Shown here: positions 35,352-43,987 of the stretch, one piece after another | How positions within the stretch are numbered: position 1 is the stretch's first letter | Layout: every line of letters starts with the position of its first letter | Assembly: GCF_020523925.1 (NCBI RefSeq) | Contig: NZ_JAJAPW010000004.1 | Location: 124,001 to 188,000 of the forward strand | Direction: 5' to 3' | Origin: Neotamlana laminarinivorans | GTDB taxonomy: Bacteria; Bacteroidota; Bacteroidia; Flavobacteriales; Flavobacteriaceae | Length of the DNA: 64,000 bases | The notes under the pieces: model-generated | The model's input: the letters and a program-made list of their open reading frames with translations, nothing else | Told to the model about the DNA's origin: nothing | Database searches by the model: none | Made by a program: the position numbers and the translations under genes

Positions 35352-35906
35352 TTATAACCAGTTTTTTTCTAAACAATCTGCCATTGCAGTTCTTGCTCTA
35401 TGAACTATTACCCAGAGGTTAGACGCTGTTATATTCAATTCATTACAAATAACTTCTGTTTCGTAATTTAAAATGGTTTTCATTTTAAAAACGTCAGCTT
35501 GTTTTTGTGGTAGTTTGCTTAAGCAGTTGTGAATAGCATCACCAAGTTCTTCGTTTTGTAAAGTGTCTTCAGCGGTTTTGTCAAAAGGATCGGCAACACG
35601 TTCTTCAAGCCAATCGCCTTCGCTTTCGGCATCATCGTTGTAACCTATTCTAACTTCAGCTTTTCCCTTATTAGAATTAATTTTCCTGTAATAATCTATA
35701 ATTTTTCGTTTTAAAATAGAGATTAGCCATGTACGTTCGCTAGCATCTCCTTTAAAGTTTTTCATAGATTTTAATCCAGCCAAAAAAGTTTCGGAAACTA
35801 AATCTTGAGCCATTTCTCGATCGTTTACTCTCGATATAGTGTAATTAAATAAGTAATCGGAGTACAATTCGATCCACTTATTCGGGTTAATTTCATGTTT
35901 TGGCAT
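35352..35906 (-). CDS. ECF-type RNA polymerase sigma factor (sigma-70 family)
   Basis: A 184-residue extracytoplasmic-function sigma factor. Region 2 is visible as YSDYLFNYTISRVNDREMAQDLVSETF with core-binding and -10 recognition features (ERTWLISILKRKIIDYYRK). Region 4 is the helix-turn-helix LPQKQADVFKMKTIL to NELNITASNLWVIVHRARTAM. It is paired with a small downstream gene that may be its antagonist. A -7 element lies just upstream. Its regulon cannot be predicted from the window. Confidence 0.9.
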   Translation of the reverse strand: MPKHEINPNKWIELYSDYLFNYTISRVNDREMAQDLVSETFLAGLKSMKNFKGDASERTWLISILKRKIIDYYRKINSNKGKAEVRIGYNDDAESEGDWLEERVADPFDKTAEDTLQNEELGDAIHNCLSKLPQKQADVFKMKTILNYETEVICNELNITASNLWVIVHRARTAMADCLEKNWL

Positions 35907-35928
35907 GTTAAGTAGTTTTCTTTTTTCT

Positions 35929-35936
35929 CAAAAATA
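35929..35936 (-). promoter_or_regulatory. Possible -7 element of the ECF sigma operon
   Basis: TATTTTTG on the minus strand, 23 nt ahead of the sigma ATG, in the 46-bp gap after the M3 peptidase gene. No -33 box is recognised. Confidence 0.4.
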
Positions 35937-35952
35937 GGATAAAAAAATGAAT

Positions 35953-37995
35953 TTATTTTTTAATTAACCCAGCGCGCTTCAATAAAGCTTCTGGCTGAGG
36001 TTCTTTTCCGCGAAAGCGTTTGTATAAAACCATAGGATCTTCTGTACCGCCTTGCGACAACACATTGTCTTTAAATTTTTTGGCAACCGTTTTACTGAAT
36101 ATTCCTTCTTCTTTAAAATATTCAAAGGCATCGGCATCTAAAACTTCGGCCCACTTATAACTGTAATATCCAGACGAATAACCGCCTTGAAAAATATGAG
36201 AGAACGATGTGCTCATGCAATTTTCGGCAACATCTGGGTACAATTGTGTGTTTTTAAAAGCTTCTAATTCATGTGCTTTAATTGAATTGATAGTTTCTGG
36301 TGACTCAATAGCATGCCAACTCATGTCTAATAAACCAAAACTTATTTGGCGTAAGGTTTGCATGCCTTCGTTAAATGCTGCCGAAGCTTTTATTTTTTCA
36401 ACTAAATCCATTGGGATAACTTCGTCTGTTTCATAGTGCGTTGCAAAAAGTTCTAAAGCTTCTTTTTCGTAACACCAGTTTTCGAATACTTGACTTGGTA
36501 ATTCAACAAAATCCCAGAATACGCTTGTTCCCGATAAACTTGGATAAGTGGTGTTGGCAAGCATACCGTGTAGGGCATGACCAAATTCATGAAAAAGTGT
36601 AGTTACTTCGTTAAAAGTTAACAGCGACGGTTTGCTTTTTGTAGGTTTTGTAAAATTACACACTATAGATATGTGTGGGCGATCGTTTTTATCAGCCTTT
36701 ATATATTGAGGTTTGTAAACGGTCATCCACGCGCCACCACGTTTTCCTGCTCTTGGGAAAAAATCGGCATAAAAAATGGAAATATAATTGCCTTCGGTAT
36801 CTGTTACTTTGTAGGTTAAAACGTCGTTGTGATATTTATCGATGTCGTTTATTTCTTCAAATTGAAGCCCAAATAGTTTATTGGCAATTGTAAATACACC
36901 ATTAATTACATTTTCAAGTTTAAAATATGGCTTAAGTTTCTCGTCATCTAAATCAAACAATTTTTGTTTTAGTTTTTCTGAGTAATATGATGCATCCCAT
37001 TTTTGTAATTGGTCTATTCCATCTAATTTTTTAGCAAAATCGCTCAGTTTGTCAAACTCTTGTTTGGCTGCTGGTTTTGCTTTTTGTAATAAATCGTTTA
37101 AAAATGTGGTTACGGTTTCTGGGTTTTTCGCCATACGCTCTTCTAACACAAAATGAGCATGAGTTTTATAACCTAGTAAATTAGCACGTTTATGGCGCAG
37201 TTTTACAATTTTTAAAACGATATCTTGATTGTCTAATTCATCATTATTAAAGCCTTTTGATGCAAATGCTAGCGAGAGTTTTTTTCGTAATTCTCGGTTT
37301 TTTGCATAGGTCATAAATGGTACATAACTTGGATATTGTAAAGTAATAATCCAGCCGTCTTTACCTTTTTGTTCTGCCGTATCTTTAGCATCTTCTATAG
37401 CGCTTTCTGGTAGGCCATCTAAATCGGCTTCGTTGGTAATATGTAGTTCGTATTTGTTGGTTTCGGCTAGAACATTTTCGCCAAATTTTAGGCTTAGTTG
37501 ACTTAATTCTTTGTCTATTTCGCGAAGTTCTTGCTTTTTATCTTCTGGTAAATTAGCACCATTTCGTGAAAAGCCTTTATATTTTTTGTCTAATAGTGTT
37601 TGTTGTTCGGTAGTTAAATTTAAGTCGTCTTTAGCATCGTAAACTGCTTTTACACGTTTAAATAATGCTTCGTTTAATGTTACATCGTTACTGAATTCTG
37701 ATAGTAATGGCGATACTTCTTGAGCTATTTTTTGTATTTCTTCGTTAGTTTCGGCAGAATTTAAATTAAAAAATATGCTAGATATTCTGTTTAACTGATC
37801 ACCAGAAAAATCTAAATCTTCAATAGTATTTTTAAAATTTGGAGCTTCAGGATTATTAGTAATGGCATCAATTTCAGCTTTAGCATCTTTGATGCCTTGT
37901 TTAAAAGCAGGAAGAAAATCTGCGTTTTTTATTTTTGAAAATGGTGCGGTATTGTAATTTGTTCTAAATTTTTTATTTAAAATATTTTCGGCCAT
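35953..37995 (-). CDS. M3 family oligopeptidase / peptidyl-dipeptidase
   Basis: A 680-residue zinc peptidase of the thimet-oligopeptidase family (Dcp/oligopeptidase A type) that cleaves short peptides. The zinc motif HEFGHALHG starts at about His469, and the third Glu ligand lies ~25 residues later in SVFWDFVELPSQVFENW. The N-terminal helical domain begins directly (NKKFRTNYNTAPFSKI) with no signal peptide, so it is probably cytosolic. Length is normal. It contains one copy of the 13-mer repeat. Confidence 0.93.
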   Translation of the reverse strand: MAENILNKKFRTNYNTAPFSKIKNADFLPAFKQGIKDAKAEIDAITNNPEAPNFKNTIEDLDFSGDQLNRISSIFFNLNSAETNEEIQKIAQEVSPLLSEFSNDVTLNEALFKRVKAVYDAKDDLNLTTEQQTLLDKKYKGFSRNGANLPEDKKQELREIDKELSQLSLKFGENVLAETNKYELHITNEADLDGLPESAIEDAKDTAEQKGKDGWIITLQYPSYVPFMTYAKNRELRKKLSLAFASKGFNNDELDNQDIVLKIVKLRHKRANLLGYKTHAHFVLEERMAKNPETVTTFLNDLLQKAKPAAKQEFDKLSDFAKKLDGIDQLQKWDASYYSEKLKQKLFDLDDEKLKPYFKLENVINGVFTIANKLFGLQFEEINDIDKYHNDVLTYKVTDTEGNYISIFYADFFPRAGKRGGAWMTVYKPQYIKADKNDRPHISIVCNFTKPTKSKPSLLTFNEVTTLFHEFGHALHGMLANTTYPSLSGTSVFWDFVELPSQVFENWCYEKEALELFATHYETDEVIPMDLVEKIKASAAFNEGMQTLRQISFGLLDMSWHAIESPETINSIKAHELEAFKNTQLYPDVAENCMSTSFSHIFQGGYSSGYYSYKWAEVLDADAFEYFKEEGIFSKTVAKKFKDNVLSQGGTEDPMVLYKRFRGKEPQPEALLKRAGLIKK
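36006..36018 (+). repeat. 13-mer TTCCGCGAAAGCG, copy 3
   Basis: Antisense to the RFRG codons near the 3' end of the M3 peptidase gene. Identical to the copies at 17068-17080 and 24826-24838. Confidence 0.7.
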
Positions 37996-38049
37996 TTTTT
38001 GTGTAGTATGTTAAAAAAAAATTTTATTATGAGCGCATAATATTTTTTT

Positions 38050-38145
38050 GTATTATTGCCCTCAGCAATTTAAAGAGTGACTAACTCTTAAGAATTATTG
38101 TTAATAGCTAAGCAAAGCCTTGAATTTATTCAAGGCTTTTTTTAT
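38050..38145 (+). ncRNA. Candidate small RNA with three hairpins
   Basis: The purE/M3 gap holds three successive stems on the + strand: ATTGC-CCTCA-GCAAT (38055-38069), AAGAGT-GACTA-ACTCTT (38073-38089), and an 11-bp terminator stem (38114-38139). The T-run is on the + strand although both flanking genes run leftward. A rightward transcript would explain this. I find no good TAnnTTTG promoter (only the imperfect TATTTTTTTG at 38041-38050), so the call is weak. Confidence 0.3.
38114..38143 (+). terminator. Strong hairpin-T-run terminator in the purE/M3 gap
   Basis: AAAGCCTTGAA (38114-38124) pairs with TTCAAGGCTTT (38129-38139), then more T to 38143. The T-run orientation fits + strand transcripts. 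On the minus strand only three T follow the stem, so it is a poorer terminator for purE. Confidence 0.7.
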
Positions 38146-38625
38146 TTATAGGTTTTTAGCAGACTCGTGAACTTTTATTTTTAAGCCTTCTTTATAAGCT
38201 ATAACTCTGTCTAGTACACATTTTTCGTGTGTGCCAATAATTTGAGCAGCTAATATGCCTGCATTTTTAGCCCCGTTTAAAGCCACGGTTGCAACAGGCA
38301 CGCCTCCTGGCATTTGTAGAATAGACAAAACAGAATCCCAGCCATCAATAGAATTGCTACTTTTTACAGGAACGCCAATTACAGGAAGAGGAGATAAAGA
38401 TGCTACCATTCCTGGTAAGTGAGCAGCGCCACCAGCACCGGCAACTATAACGTTAATTCCTCTGGTGTGTGCATTTTTACTGTAATCGAATAATTTTTCA
38501 GGTGTGCGGTGTGCAGAAACTATATCTACTTCAACTTCAATATCAAATCCTTTTAAGATGTCTATGGCATCTTGCATTACAGGAAGGTCGCTTTTGCTTC
38601 CCATAATTACGCCTACTTTGCTCAT
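38146..38625 (-). CDS. purE: 5-(carboxyamino)imidazole ribonucleotide mutase
   Basis: Class I PurE (159 residues), which converts N5-CAIR to CAIR in purine synthesis. It has GVIMGSKSDLPVM (substrate loop), SAHRTPEKLFDY with the catalytic His, and GAGGAAHLPGMVA. It is the second gene after purK on the same strand (45-nt gap), making the standard PurK-PurE pair that replaces CO2-dependent carboxylation. Confidence 0.95.
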   Translation of the reverse strand: MSKVGVIMGSKSDLPVMQDAIDILKGFDIEVEVDIVSAHRTPEKLFDYSKNAHTRGINVIVAGAGGAAHLPGMVASLSPLPVIGVPVKSSNSIDGWDSVLSILQMPGGVPVATVALNGAKNAGILAAQIIGTHEKCVLDRVIAYKEGLKIKVHESAKNL

Positions 38626-38670
38626 ATTTTTTTATGTTTAGTTTTAAATTTAAAACTTCCGAATTAAAAT

Positions 38671-39828
38671 TTATTCACTTATTACTTTAATTTTCTTTTT
38701 TACTTCTTCTGCAATTTTACGCGCTTCATTTAAATTTTCGTTAGCTATGGTAACGTGTCCCATTTTTCTGAATGGGCGTGTTTGTTTTTTTCCATAAATA
38801 TGTGGTGTAACGCCGTCCATTTTCATTATAGCTTCAATATTTTGGTAAACAACATTGCCACTGTAACCTTCAGCGCCAACTAAATTTACCATTACACCAC
38901 CAACTTTACTGTCTGTTCTTCCTAGAGGTAAATTTAAAATAGCACGAATATGTTGCTCGAACTGTGAGGTATAGCTTGCTTCAATAGTTTGGTGCCCTGA
39001 ATTATGAGGTCGTGGTGCTACTTCGTTTATTAAAATTTGATCGTCTTCGGTTTGAAACATTTCAACAGCTAATAAACCAACATGATTAAAAGCTTCTGAT
39101 ACTTTTAAAGCAACTTCGGTTGCTTTTTTTGCAACTGCTTTATCAATTCTAGCCGGACAAATAACATATTCTACTTGGTTGGCTTCTGGGTGAAATTCCA
39201 TTTCAACAACTGGAAAGGTTTTTATTTCACCAGAACTATTTCTTGCAACAATTACTGCTAATTCATTTTTAAACGGTATTAGCTGTTCGGCTATACATTC
39301 GCCAGTTGGTAAGCCTTGTAAATCTTCAATCTTTCTTACCATTTTCACACCATTACCATCATAACCAAACTGTGCTGCTTTCCAAACAAATGGTAGGTTT
39401 AAGCCGCCATTTTTTATAGCGTCTTCAATTTCTGATAGGTATGCAAAACGCGTAAAAGGAGCTGTGGGTAAATTATTATCTACATAAAACAATTTTTGGG
39501 TTGCTTTGTTTTGTATGGTGCGTAAGGTTTTTGATGCTGGGTAAACCTTTATGCCTTCTTTTTCTAAGGTTTCAAGGGCATCAACATTAACATTCTCAAT
39601 TTCAATAGTAAGTACATCAACTTGTTTTCCAAAATTATAAACATCATCAAAATTCATTAAATCGCCTAAATGAAATTCATTACAAGCAATTTTTGATGGT
39701 GCTTCGTTACTATTATCTAAAATGCAAGTATGAATATCGAATTTTCGGGTGTTATAAAGTAGCATTTTACCCAATTGGCCACCACCTAAAATACCTAGTT
39801 TAAAACTTGAAGAAAAATAATTTGCCAT
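38671..39828 (-). CDS. purK: 5-(carboxyamino)imidazole ribonucleotide synthase
   Basis: ATP-grasp enzyme that makes N5-CAIR from AIR, bicarbonate and ATP. The start at the ATG at 39828 gives 385 residues beginning MANYFSSSFKLGILGGGQLG; the 12-residue longer frame starts upstream of the likely transcription start. It has the preATP-grasp loop GILGGGQLGKML, ATP-grasp GYDGNGVKM and EIAPRPHNSGH-type metal region (NEVAPRPHNSGHQT). It feeds purE, encoded next. Confidence 0.95.
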   Translation of the reverse strand: MANYFSSSFKLGILGGGQLGKMLLYNTRKFDIHTCILDNSNEAPSKIACNEFHLGDLMNFDDVYNFGKQVDVLTIEIENVNVDALETLEKEGIKVYPASKTLRTIQNKATQKLFYVDNNLPTAPFTRFAYLSEIEDAIKNGGLNLPFVWKAAQFGYDGNGVKMVRKIEDLQGLPTGECIAEQLIPFKNELAVIVARNSSGEIKTFPVVEMEFHPEANQVEYVICPARIDKAVAKKATEVALKVSEAFNHVGLLAVEMFQTEDDQILINEVAPRPHNSGHQTIEASYTSQFEQHIRAILNLPLGRTDSKVGGVMVNLVGAEGYSGNVVYQNIEAIMKMDGVTPHIYGKKQTRPFRKMGHVTIANENLNEARKIAEEVKKKIKVISE

Positions 39829-39861
39829 ATTTCTAATACTAAAAAGCTCGTTTTTAGTACA

Positions 39862-39869
39862 CAAAAATA
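39862..39869 (-). promoter_or_regulatory. Possible -7 element of purK-purE
   Basis: CAAAAATA on + is TATTTTTG on minus, 33 nt ahead of the purK ATG. The implied transcription start is inside the longer ORF, which supports the shorter start. No -33 box is seen. Confidence 0.35.
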
Positions 39870-39933
39870 CATTTAAATCTTAAATTAGTTCCTAATTCAT
39901 AAACCAAAAAATCGTTAATCGTTAATCTTTAAC

Positions 39934-39941
39934 TATCTTTG
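39934..39941 (+). promoter_or_regulatory. Likely -7 element of the hpt::adk gene
   Basis: TATCTTTG matches TAnnTTTG, ending 21 nt before the GTG start. A short direct repeat (ATCGTTA ATCGTTA) sits where the -33 box would be, without a TTG. Confidence 0.4.
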
Positions 39942-39962
39942 CCACTTCAAAACTAAATTAAA

Positions 39963-41072
39963 GTGATTAAGTTACACGATAAATACTTTAAACCATTTAT
40001 TTCTGCCAAGCAAATTGATGAGGCTATTGAAAGATTAGCTGTTGATATTGCAAATGATATTGGAGATGAAATTCCGGTTTTTGTAGGGATTTTAAACGGA
40101 TCGTTTATGGTAGTAAGCGATTTTGTTAAAAAGTATAAAAAACCTTGCGAGGTTACTTTTATTAAATTAGCCTCTTACGAAGGTGTTAAATCTACTGAAG
40201 ATATTCAGCGATTAATTGGGCTAACGCAAGATTTAACAGGGCGAACAGTAGTTGTTTTAGAAGATATTATTGATACAGGAAATACGTTAGCAGAAGTGCA
40301 CCGTATTTTTAAAAACGAAAAAGTAAAATCTTTAAAAATAGCAACACTATTCTACAAGCCAGAAGCTTATAAAAAAGACTTTAAACTACACTACGTTGGT
40401 ATAGAAATTCCTAACAAATTTATTGTTGGTTATGGTTTAGACTATGACGAACTAGGAAGAAACTTGCCAGAAGTATATCAAATAAAAGAAACACAACACA
40501 TGACAAACTTAGTGCTATTTGGCCCTCCAGGAGCTGGAAAAGGAACACAAGCAAACTTTTTAAAAGAAAAATATAATTTAGTACACATCTCTACAGGTGA
40601 TGTTTTTAGATATAATATTAAAAACGAAACCGCTTTAGGAATGCTTGCCAAATCTTATATGGATAAAGGTGAATTGGTTCCAGATCAAGTAACTATTGAT
40701 ATGTTAAATGCTGAAGTTGAAAAAAATGCAGATGCCAATGGGTTTATTTTTGATGGTTTCCCAAGAACAAATGCTCAAGCTGAAGCTTTAGATAATTTAA
40801 TGAATGCTAAAGATTCGCAAATTAACGCGATGATTGCACTTGAAGTTGATGACGAAATTTTAGTTCAACGTTTATTAAAAAGAGGCGAAACTAGTGGAAG
40901 ACCAGATGATGCAGATGAGTCTATTATTAGAAACAGAATTAAAGAATATTATAATAAAACAGCTATTTTAAAGGATTTTTATTCTGCACAAGACAAATAT
41001 TATGGTGTAGATGGTGTTGGTACTATTGAAGAAATTACCGAGCGTTTAAGCAGCGTAATTAATAATTTATAG
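39963..41072 (+). CDS. adk: Fused hypoxanthine phosphoribosyltransferase - adenylate kinase
   Basis: A 369-residue two-enzyme fusion. Residues 1 to about 178 are a purine PRTase (Hpt-type), with the PRPP-binding motif VVVLEDIIDTGNTL and early EIPVFVGILNGSFMV. Residues 180-369 are a complete 190-residue adenylate kinase: Met180, then LVLFGPPGAGKGTQ, STGDVFRYN, DGFPRTNAQAE and SGRPDDADE. It has the short-type LID. The start is GTG at 39963. The Adk part begins exactly at an internal Met, so an independent Adk product is conceivable. The fusion links purine salvage to adenylate balance and is known in flavobacteria. obgE follows 88 nt later. Confidence 0.93.
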   Translation: MIKLHDKYFKPFISAKQIDEAIERLAVDIANDIGDEIPVFVGILNGSFMVVSDFVKKYKKPCEVTFIKLASYEGVKSTEDIQRLIGLTQDLTGRTVVVLEDIIDTGNTLAEVHRIFKNEKVKSLKIATLFYKPEAYKKDFKLHYVGIEIPNKFIVGYGLDYDELGRNLPEVYQIKETQHMTNLVLFGPPGAGKGTQANFLKEKYNLVHISTGDVFRYNIKNETALGMLAKSYMDKGELVPDQVTIDMLNAEVEKNADANGFIFDGFPRTNAQAEALDNLMNAKDSQINAMIALEVDDEILVQRLLKRGETSGRPDDADESIIRNRIKEYYNKTAILKDFYSAQDKYYGVDGVGTIEEITERLSSVINNL

Positions 41073-41131
41073 ATGTAAATTATTCCAAATCGGGATGCTT
41101 TAAAATCTTATTAGCGATTTAAATTAAAAAA

Positions 41132-41151
41132 ATTCCCGCCTTGGCGGGAAT
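41132..41151. repeat. GC-rich inverted repeat just upstream of obgE
   Basis: Perfect 9-bp stem ATTCCCGCC / GGCGGGAAT with a 2-nt loop, ending 9 nt before the obgE ATG. It is preceded on + by a run of A, which on the minus strand is a T-run after the stem. It is thus shaped like a minus-strand terminator, or it is a hairpin in the obgE leader. Confidence 0.7.
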
Positions 41152-41160
41152 ATAAATACT

Positions 41161-42159
41161 ATGACTGAAGGAAATTTTGTAGACTACGTAAAAATGTATG
41201 TAAGTTCAGGTAATGGCGGTAAAGGTTCCGCACATTTACACCGTGAAAAATACATTACAAAAGGCGGGCCTGATGGTGGTGATGGTGGTCGTGGAGGCCA
41301 TGTAATTGTACGTGGTAAGGCAAACCTTTGGACATTATTACACTTAAAATTTAAAAAACATACCAGAGCAGGACACGGCGAACATGGTAGTAGTGGCCGT
41401 AGCTTTGGTGCTGATGGTGAAGATGTTTATATAGATGTGCCTCTTGGAACCGTAATTAGAGATACCGAAACCAACGAAATACTTTTTGAAATTACCGACG
41501 ATGGTGAAGAAAAAATATTAGCCCGTGGTGGTAAAGGTGGTTTAGGAAACTGGCATTTTAAAAGCTCGACAAACCAAACGCCGCGTTATGCCCAACCTGG
41601 GTTGCCCATGGAAGAAAAATTTGTAACCATGGAGCTTAAGGTACTTGCCGATGTTGGTTTAGTTGGTTTTCCAAATGCAGGTAAATCTACATTATTGTCG
41701 GTGTTAACTGCCGCAAAACCTAAAATTGCAGATTACGAGTTTACTACTTTAAAACCTAATTTGGGTATTGTAAAATATCGTGATTTCCAAACCTTTGTTA
41801 TGGCAGATATTCCTGGTATTATTGAAGGTGCTGCAGAAGGTAAAGGTTTAGGTCACTACTTTTTACGCCATATAGAACGTAATTCTATTTTGTTATTTTT
41901 AATTCCATCGGATGCTCCAGATATTAGAAAACAATACGATATTCTGCTCGATGAACTTAAGCGTTACAATCCAGAAATGCTTGATAAAGAACGCATGATT
42001 GCCATATCGAAAAGTGATATGTTAGATGATGAGTTACGAGCAGAATTAAAAACCGAATTAGATAACGAATTGCCAATTCCGTATATGTTTATTTCTTCGG
42101 TGGCTCAAAAAGGAATTACAGAGCTAAAGGACAAGCTTTGGAAAATGCTAAACGACTAA
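41161..42159 (+). CDS. obgE: Obg family GTPase (ObgE/CgtA)
   Basis: A 332-residue ribosome-associated GTPase. The Gly-rich OBG domain is at the N-terminus (about 1-158; [30 protein letters not shown]). The G domain follows, with G1 [10 protein letters not shown]2/G3 around FTTLKPNLG and DIPGIIEGA. The G4 motif reads SKSD where NKxD is usual. No C-terminal OCT domain is present. It is a conserved 50S assembly/stress factor. Its last 4 bases overlap the convergent hydrolase gene, with no room for terminators. Confidence 0.96.
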   Translation: MTEGNFVDYVKMYVSSGNGGKGSAHLHREKYITKGGPDGGDGGRGGHVIVRGKANLWTLLHLKFKKHTRAGHGEHGSSGRSFGADGEDVYIDVPLGTVIRDTETNEILFEITDDGEEKILARGGKGGLGNWHFKSSTNQTPRYAQPGLPMEEKFVTMELKVLADVGLVGFPNAGKSTLLSVLTAAKPKIADYEFTTLKPNLGIVKYRDFQTFVMADIPGIIEGAAEGKGLGHYFLRHIERNSILLFLIPSDAPDIRKQYDILLDELKRYNPEMLDKERMIAISKSDMLDDELRAELKTELDNELPIPYMFISSVAQKGITELKDKLWKMLND

Positions 42160-43256
42160 TTTGTTTGTTTTAAAATCCAATCTTTAATAATATTTAGTGC
42201 TTCTGGTGAAAAAGTTTCTTCAATACTACTATACTCATTAATCATGCCTGTTTCGCAAGTTTGAAATAAGTGATTTAAGTCTGCTAATTCTTGTAACGTA
42301 ACATTTTTATTGTCGGCTAATTTTAAGGCATTGCCAATACTTTCCAAATTTAATTTAGGCAAAACCTGAACGTCTTTATTGCCGTTTAAAGCTAAAACAG
42401 GACAGGTGGTTTTTTCAAGATAATCTTTAGGTCCGGTTCTAATAAAAGTTAAAAGCCAAGGCGAGTTTAAAACCTTAAACTGTTGCTCAATCATTACCGG
42501 TGTAATTGCATTAGCAATGGGTGACATTGGGTTTTTAAACTTATAATCGTTTAAAGTGTCTGTTATTTTTGTTTTTATAATGTCGTTATCATTTTCATTT
42601 TGAATAATACTGTAAATAAGGCTGGAGAGTTTCTCGTTTTCGTCAATAAACATTTCTGGTGTTCCAGATAATTTAGCTATTTTTCGCGATTGCGATTTTA
42701 AAATTTCAGCGCCGTTTACACCAGGTCCAGCAAGTAATACGCAAAAGGCAAGAGTTTTGTCTTTTGATGCTACTATGGGGGCAATTAATCCGCCTTCACT
42801 ATGTCCAATTAAACCTATTTTGGTAGTGTCAATATCGGTTCTCGTTTTTAAATACTTTATGGCTGCATCAACATCTGTAGCAAAATCGAAAGTAGTTGCA
42901 GTACTAAAATCGCCTTCAGATTCTGCAATGCCTCTATCATCATATCGTAAAACAGCAATGCCATGTTCAGATAAAAAATCGGCTAAAACCCAAAACGGAC
43001 GATGGTTAAATTGTGTGACTTCTTCATTTCTATTTTGAGGTCCTGACCCCGAAATTAAAATGGCAACGGGTGCATTTTTTGTGTTTTTGGGTAAGGTTAA
43101 AGTACCGGCAAGTTTAATGCTATCGGCTTCGGTATTGATAAAATTAATAGCTTCAGAAGTGTAGTTAAAAGGAGGTTTAGGGTCTTGAGGTCTTTCGTTT
43201 TGCCCATGTAAAAACGTAACAATTAATGTGGCAAACAAAGTAAAAAGTCGTTTCAT
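42156..43256 (-). CDS. Exported alpha/beta hydrolase
   Basis: A 366-residue alpha/beta-hydrolase with signal peptide [19 protein letters not shown], so probably periplasmic. The oxyanion region is [14 protein letters not shown], and [17 protein letters not shown] precedes the nucleophile elbow GLIGHSEGG (Ser in GHSEG). The acid and His are likely in [12 protein letters not shown] and [10 protein letters not shown]. This pattern fits the dienelactone-hydrolase/prolyl-oligopeptidase-like group. The substrate is unknown. It overlaps obgE convergently by 4 nt. Confidence 0.88.
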   Translation of the reverse strand: MKRLFTLFATLIVTFLHGQNERPQDPKPPFNYTSEAINFINTEADSIKLAGTLTLPKNTKNAPVAILISGSGPQNRNEEVTQFNHRPFWVLADFLSEHGIAVLRYDDRGIAESEGDFSTATTFDFATDVDAAIKYLKTRTDIDTTKIGLIGHSEGGLIAPIVASKDKTLAFCVLLAGPGVNGAEILKSQSRKIAKLSGTPEMFIDENEKLSSLIYSIIQNENDNDIIKTKITDTLNDYKFKNPMSPIANAITPVMIEQQFKVLNSPWLLTFIRTGPKDYLEKTTCPVLALNGNKDVQVLPKLNLESIGNALKLADNKNVTLQELADLNHLFQTCETGMINEYSSIEETFSPEALNIIKDWILKQTN

Positions 43257-43369
43257 GTGCTTAATTAATGGTGTTATGCTTCAAGATACTATAAGTTTCA
43301 CAAATATTTAGCATAAAAACTTAAATAGGAAGTCTGTTTTTCTGTTAATTTTAAATAAAAATTAAAGTT

Positions 43370-43891
43370 ATGAGATTTTTACTAGTCTTTTTACTAGCCA
43401 TTACAATTTTATCCTGCGCAACCGTTAAGGTGGATTATGATTATGATAGCGCAGCTAATTTTAATAATTATAAAACCTATAATTACTATGCCGATATGAA
43501 AACAGGCTTTAGCGAATTAGATACAAATCGTTTACTCGATGCCATTGATAGCACCATGACTGCAAAAGGATTTTACTTAGCAGATAGCCCAGATTTTTTT
43601 ATTGATATAAAAAGTGAAGCTTTTCAAGCACCACCCAGACAAACTGTGGGCGTAGGCGTAGGCGGTGGTGGCGGACATGTAGGCGGCGGCATATCTATAG
43701 GAATACCTGTTGGAGACTCTAATTTTAACCGAGTTATTACTATTGATTTTGTTGATGAGAATAAAAAACAACTGTTTTGGCAAGCCGTTGCAGAAACCAA
43801 AATAGTCCCAAATGCTAAACCCGAAAAAAGAGAAGCGCTTTTTTATGCTATTGCAGAAAAAATTTTAGCAAATTATCCTCCAGAACATTAA
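43370..43891 (+). CDS. DUF4136 family lipoprotein
   Basis: A 173-residue lipoprotein with lipobox ITILSCATV (Cys near residue 16), then the family pattern VDYDYDSAANFNNYKTYNYY, INTKG-like MTAKGFYLADSPDFFIDIKSEAF, a Gly-rich stretch (VGVGVGGGGGHVGGG) and FVDENKKQLFWQAVAETKI. DUF4136 proteins are envelope lipoproteins of unknown role. It is a stand-alone gene, 96 nt ahead of the DinB-like gene. Confidence 0.88.
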   Translation: MRFLLVFLLAITILSCATVKVDYDYDSAANFNNYKTYNYYADMKTGFSELDTNRLLDAIDSTMTAKGFYLADSPDFFIDIKSEAFQAPPRQTVGVGVGGGGGHVGGGISIGIPVGDSNFNRVITIDFVDENKKQLFWQAVAETKIVPNAKPEKREALFYAIAEKILANYPPEH

Positions 43892-43987
43892 ATTCATACC
43901 AATTAGCGTTAAGGCTGTGTTAATCGTTTTATGTGTAAGGAAGAGTTGTTTTATTTTAGTACTAAAATCAATCAAAATACAAAAAAA

